Below, piece after piece: positions 59,732 to 62,615 of a DNA stretch of 62,615 nt. Below the pieces are notes generated by a model. That model was not told the DNA's origin. It worked only from the letters and a program-made list of their open reading frames with translations, and did not search any database. Each line of letters begins with the position of its first letter. Within the stretch, counting starts at the first letter, position 1. The stretch is from assembly GCA_900762815.1 (NCBI GenBank), contig CAAFHX010000083.1, positions 1-62,615 of the forward strand. The letters run 5' to 3'. Position numbers and translations under genes: made by a program. The stretch is from Candidatus Avelusimicrobium facis (GTDB taxonomy: Bacteria; Elusimicrobiota; Elusimicrobia; Elusimicrobiales; Elusimicrobiaceae).

Positions 59732-60360
59732 TATTTGGCCTCCTTAACAAAGGTCTTGGTCAGCGTTTCAACGGCTTCTTTGGTCAAAATGACTTTGCTG
59801 CTGTTGAGCACCGCATAGGCGTTGGCGTCTTGCGGGGCCAGCTGCGTCAGCCCGGCCACATTGCGGGAAGCCAAGCGCGTCGTTTCGTCCATATTGGCCA
59901 ATACCAAGGGCTTGCGGCCGGCGGCCAGCACGTCCAATACTTGGGCGAAGGCTTTGGTTTTGGCTTCTTTGAGCGTCAAAGAATCCAACACCACGATATT
60001 GCCTTCGGCAAACTTGGCAGACAAAGACTGCGCCACAGCGGCGCGGCGTTTGGCGATGGGAAGTTCCTGGCGGAAAGAGTGCGGAGTCGGCCCAAAGGCG
60101 ACGCCACCGTGGCGGAACTGCGGAGCACGCAAGCTGCCCTGGCGGGCGCGGCCGGTGCCTTTCTGTTTCCACGGTTTCTTACCGGTGCCGGACACTTCAG
60201 AGCGGGTTTTCACGTCCGCGGTGCCGCTTCTCTGGTTGGCCAGGAAGGCGGTGATGACTTCATGAAGGAAGGTCGGGTTCGGCTTGACGGAGAACAAACT
60301 TTCCGGCAAGGCAATGGTGCCCTGTTCTTTACCTTTGATATCTAAAACTTTAGTTTCCAT
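59731..60360 (-). CDS. rplD: 50S ribosomal protein L4
   Basis: 209 residues; VITAFLANQRSGTADVKTRSEVSGTGKKPWKQKGTGRARQGSLR-type loop (split in the tunnel wall). In E. coli it represses the S10 operon. The ATG at 60360 is used; a TTG six bases upstream would be too close to AAGGA. Confidence 0.97.
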   Translation of the reverse strand: METKVLDIKGKEQGTIALPESLFSVKPNPTFLHEVITAFLANQRSGTADVKTRSEVSGTGKKPWKQKGTGRARQGSLRAPQFRHGGVAFGPTPHSFRQELPIAKRRAAVAQSLSAKFAEGNIVVLDSLTLKEAKTKAFAQVLDVLAAGRKPLVLANMDETTRLASRNVAGLTQLAPQDANAYAVLNSSKVILTKEAVETLTKTFVKEAK

Positions 60361-60371
60361 GGTCAAAGTCC

Positions 60372-61163
60372 TTACTTCTTGTTAGCGGCTTTGGAAGCAG
60401 AGATTTTCTGCACGATCGGAGCCACTACGTGTTTTTTGTTTTTGGAAGTTTCCAAGACGGACACAATGCTGCCCTTGGCGCCGGGAACGGAGCCTTTAAG
60501 GAACAGCAAGTTGTTTTCGTTGTCCACTTTGATAACTTCAATTTTGGCGACGGTGTGCGTCGTGGTGCCGTAATGCCCCGCCATGCGCTGGCCGGACAAA
60601 ACTTTACCCAAAGAGCGGCGCGAAGCCAAACCACCGGGAGCTCTTTCTCTGTCAGAGGCACCGTGGCTGGCGGGCTGGCCGGCAAAGCCGTGGCGTTTCA
60701 TCGCGCCGGCAAAGCCGTGGCCCTTAATGCTGCCCTGCACATCAACATAATCGCCGGGTTTAAAAATTTTTTCAAGTGAAATGACCTGACCGATTTCAAA
60801 ACCGTTCACGTCGGCCACGCGGTGTTCCTTCAAGTGGCGGACGGGGGTCGTGTTGGCTTTTTTGAAGTAGCCCAATTCGGGTTTGTTCAATTTGCTTTCT
60901 TTCACTTCGCCAAAACCGATGCAAACGGCGTTATAGCCGTCTTTTTCCTGGGTTCTGACGCGCACAACTTTGCACGGGCCCGCTTTTACCACGGACACAC
61001 CATGCAGGTTGCCTTTTTCATCAAAGAGCTGGGTCATGCCCACTTTTTCGCCGATTACAAAACGCAGCGTAGCCGGAGCTTCTTTGACAGTTTCTGCTTT
61101 GGCCACTTCAGCAACGTTCGTTGCCTCTTGGGCGCCAGCAGCTTGTTTGTTTTCTTCTGCCAT
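60372..61163 (-). CDS. rplC: 50S ribosomal protein L3
   Basis: 263 residues, about 50 longer than usual. A 35-residue Ala/Glu/Lys/Gln tail precedes the normal start (VIGEKVGMTQLFDEKGNLHGVSVV). The core carries GHGFAGAMKRHGFAGQPASHG near the peptidyl-transferase centre. The C-terminus is also lengthened. Confidence 0.97.
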   Translation of the reverse strand: MAEENKQAAGAQEATNVAEVAKAETVKEAPATLRFVIGEKVGMTQLFDEKGNLHGVSVVKAGPCKVVRVRTQEKDGYNAVCIGFGEVKESKLNKPELGYFKKANTTPVRHLKEHRVADVNGFEIGQVISLEKIFKPGDYVDVQGSIKGHGFAGAMKRHGFAGQPASHGASDRERAPGGLASRRSLGKVLSGQRMAGHYGTTTHTVAKIEVIKVDNENNLLFLKGSVPGAKGSIVSVLETSKNKKHVVAPIVQKISASKAANKK

Positions 61164-61183
61164 AACCTTATCTTTTTCCTTTA

Positions 61184-61528
61184 TTAGTTGCTTTTGATTG
61201 CCACATCCACGCCGGCGGGGAGATCCAATTTCATGAGCTCGTCTACCGTCTTGGAGGTGGGACTCTTCAAGTCAATCAGCCGTTTGTGAATGCGCATTTC
61301 AAACTGCTCGCGGGATTTCTTGTCGGTATGCGGGGAGCGAAGCACGGTGTACTTCTTAATGCGTACCGGAAGGAGAACCGGGCCGGCGACAATCGCGCCG
61401 GTTTTCTGCGCGGTTTCCACGATGCGGGCAACACTGTTGTCAAGCATGCGGTGGTCATAGGAGCGCAGTTTAATGCGGATTCTTTCCTGGCTGAGAATTC
61501 TAGCCTTTTTTTCAGTTTTTTCTGCCAT
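61184..61528 (-). CDS. rpsJ: 30S ribosomal protein S10
   Basis: 114 residues; [26 protein letters not shown], a short N-terminal extension ([14 protein letters not shown]). First gene of the S10 operon; also NusE in antitermination. Ribosome site AGGAACC is modest. Confidence 0.98.
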   Translation of the reverse strand: MAEKTEKKARILSQERIRIKLRSYDHRMLDNSVARIVETAQKTGAIVAGPVLLPVRIKKYTVLRSPHTDKKSREQFEMRIHKRLIDLKSPTSKTVDELMKLDLPAGVDVAIKSN

Positions 61529-61785
61529 TTTTGGTTCCTTAAACTACTTTGTAAATAAAAAATTATCGGCAGTAAATCCCACACAGGCTCATCGTTCTCC
61601 GACGAGCCGGGCGGAATTTGCCACCTAAAGTCTGATACGTACAATATATTATACTATATTCAGACGGGTCGCGCTAGTTTTTTTACTTGGGCTTTCACCG
61701 GGTCCGTTCAAAAAAGCCGGCGCTGTTTTTTCGCTTATAAATATTATACTATATTGCAGCTGTATAGGGAAAGGCTTTTTGGGCC
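61529..61785 (-). promoter_or_regulatory. Upstream region of the S10 operon with two identical -10 stretches
   Basis: The 15-base stretch reading AATATAGTATAATAT on the minus strand occurs twice, at 61646-61660 and 61741-61755, 95 bases apart. Each holds a TATAAT. This suggests tandem promoters, though clear -35 boxes are missing. The leader between the nearer one and rpsJ is about 115 bases, with a GGCTCGTCGG/CGATGAGCC-like hairpin (about 61590-61612) that could be a regulatory leader. Confidence 0.55.
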
Positions 61786-61812
61786 ACAAAAAGCCCCGCC
61801 GTTTGGCGGGGC
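61786..61812 (-). terminator. Terminator of the lipoprotein gene
   Basis: GCCCCGCC/GGCGGGGC stem with CTTTTTGTGG on the minus strand. Confidence 0.8.
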
Positions 61813-61826
61813 CGGTAAAAAGCTTT

Positions 61827-62180
61827 TTACAATGCCACGGCACGGGGATCTACTTTTTTGCCCACGCAGACCTGATTTTCGCAGGACACCTGAATATCCT
61901 CGTAGCACATTTGCAAGGTGCAGGGGCCTACGCCGCAGGCCTTTTCGCGCTGAGCGGACAAATCCTCCGCGTATTTCTTGTTGACGGCCTCTTGCCCGTC
62001 GCACTCACAACAGCCCTTGGACACTGCCACACAATCGGCATCCGCTGTGCAAGCTTTGCTCTCTTGGAGCTGCAGCTGATAGGCCTTTACCGCAGCCGGA
62101 TCGGCCAACTTTAATTCACCGGACATACATCCCGCCCCAAGCAGAGCGGCAAAAAGAGTTAAAAACACATGCTTTTTCAT
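61827..62180 (-). CDS. Cys-rich putative lipoprotein
   Basis: 117 residues. Signal MKKHVFLTLFAALLGAGC, lipobox-like with the modified Cys at 18. The mature part has nine more cysteines (SKACTADADCVAVSKGCCEC, then CGVGPCTLQMC, SCENQVC), reminiscent of small disulfide-rich domains. AAAGGAGA before the ATG and an extended -10 (TGATATAAT) about 20 bases further up. No function known. Placed between tuf and the S10 operon. Confidence 0.7.
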   Translation of the reverse strand: MKKHVFLTLFAALLGAGCMSGELKLADPAAVKAYQLQLQESKACTADADCVAVSKGCCECDGQEAVNKKYAEDLSAQREKACGVGPCTLQMCYEDIQVSCENQVCVGKKVDPRAVAL

Positions 62181-62440
62181 ACCAATCTCCTTTATCTTGT
62201 TCTATTATATCATTTATAGACAAACGGGAACAGGGGCGCGATACGGCTGCGTGCTGCCGCTCTTTGGTACAAAAGCGCCTTCGGAGGCGAAAGTCTTGGG
62301 TGGTTTTTTCTTCCCGGGAGAAAAGGACAAAAAGCCGTGAAACCTTTTACTTGTCCTGCCCCGGGCCACAAATATACCAAAACCGGGGTGGGAATAAAAT
62401 CCCACCCCGGTGCTATTAAAGCGCAACAGGCAAGCTGCCG
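62181..62440. other. Region between the lipoprotein gene and tuf
   Basis: Holds the lipoprotein promoter (to about 62215) and the tuf terminator (62376-62411). In between are GC-rich hairpins (GCGCCTTCGGAGGCG at about 62274-62288) and no supported gene. Confidence 0.6.
62376..62411 (-). terminator. tuf terminator
   Basis: ACCGGGGTGGGA/TCCCACCCCGGT stem followed on the minus strand by TTTGGTATATTTG. Confidence 0.85.
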
Positions 62441-62615
62441 TTACTCAATAATTTTGGTGACTACGCCGGCGCCTACCGTGTGTCCGCCTTCGCGGATAGC
62501 AAAGCGCAAGCCTTCTTCCATAGCCACAGGCGTGATCAATTTCACTTCAATCTCGGCATTGTCGCCCGGCATGATCATCTCTTGCTTGAAGTTCAATTCG
62601 CCCGTTACGTCCGTC
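62441..62615 (-). CDS. tuf: Elongation factor Tu, C-terminal fragment
   Basis: The last 57 residues of EF-Tu domain 3 ([40 protein letters not shown]) up to the TAA. The gene continues beyond the right edge of the window. Delivers aminoacyl-tRNA to the ribosome. In many bacteria tuf lies directly before rpsJ; here a lipoprotein gene intervenes. Confidence 0.97.
   Translation of the reverse strand, partial: TDVTGELNFKQEMIMPGDNAEIEVKLITPVAMEEGLRFAIREGGHTVGAGVVTKIIE

Noticed and set aside
1..62615. CRISPR array, prophage, toxin-antitoxin or restriction system
   Set aside because: No regularly spaced repeats, integrase, phage structural genes, nuclease/methylase pairs or small toxin-antitoxin pairs were seen.

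Overview
The window is about 54% GC and mostly housekeeping sequence from a Gram-negative-type, rod-shaped, anaerobic fermenter. It most resembles a gut Elusimicrobiota (Elusimicrobium-like) bacterium. That placement is an inference from three things: orphan type IV pilin genes scattered singly along the chromosome, ferredoxin-based energy genes (NfnAB and a VOR-type 2-oxoacid:ferredoxin oxidoreductase), and a rod-shape cluster joined to the ribosomal operon. No marker gene was searched, so the phylum is provisional.

Layout. 0-3 kb: nfnBA and a YtxH protein. 3-4 kb: a decayed pilin next to a mosaic of palindromic repeats. 4-12.3 kb: gatCA-nudix, a small CD225-like membrane protein, pcrA-type helicase, an RlmD-type methyltransferase, ychF and a pilin. 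12.3-12.8 kb: tRNA-Glu with a duplicated, partly inverted copy of its 3' flank. 12.8-22.3 kb: a DUF1646 transporter, glycogen phosphorylase, trmL, a pilin, an MFS transporter, the vor operon, a free-Met-sulfoxide reductase and tRNA-Phe. 22.3-32.7 kb: a pilin, then a leftward run gcvT-gcvH-gcvPA-gcvPB-lipoyl ligase-membrane metallopeptidase-AsmA-like-pyrE-rlmI. 32.7-36.6 kb: a YgjP-like peptidase, a pilin, two unknown secreted proteins and a split chromate transporter. 36.6-61.5 kb: one almost unbroken leftward block of S10-spc-alpha ribosomal genes, then mreBCD-mrdA-rodA, a DUF2344 protein, RNase G and a cell-wall amidase. 61.8-62.6 kb: a Cys-rich lipoprotein and the 3' end of tuf.

How it works together. 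Glycine cleavage and VOR would oxidise amino acids, producing NADH and reduced ferredoxin, and NfnAB would balance these against NADPH. The lipoyl ligase homologue beside gcvPB would supply the lipoyl group of GcvH. Protein synthesis (ribosome, RNA polymerase alpha, SecY, Map, Adk, IF-1) is physically linked to cell elongation (MreBCD, PBP2, RodA).

No CRISPR array, phage, transposase or defence system is visible. The least ordinary signals are (i) a two-hairpin dispersed repeat whose stems change sequence but keep pairing, including an inverted pair next to the broken pilin; (ii) the tRNA-Glu 3'-flank duplication; (iii) -10 boxes placed so that transcription would begin at the start codon; (iv) terminator-like hairpins inside operons, two of them directly in front of start codons; and (v) Ala/Lys/Glu-rich tails on several ribosomal proteins.
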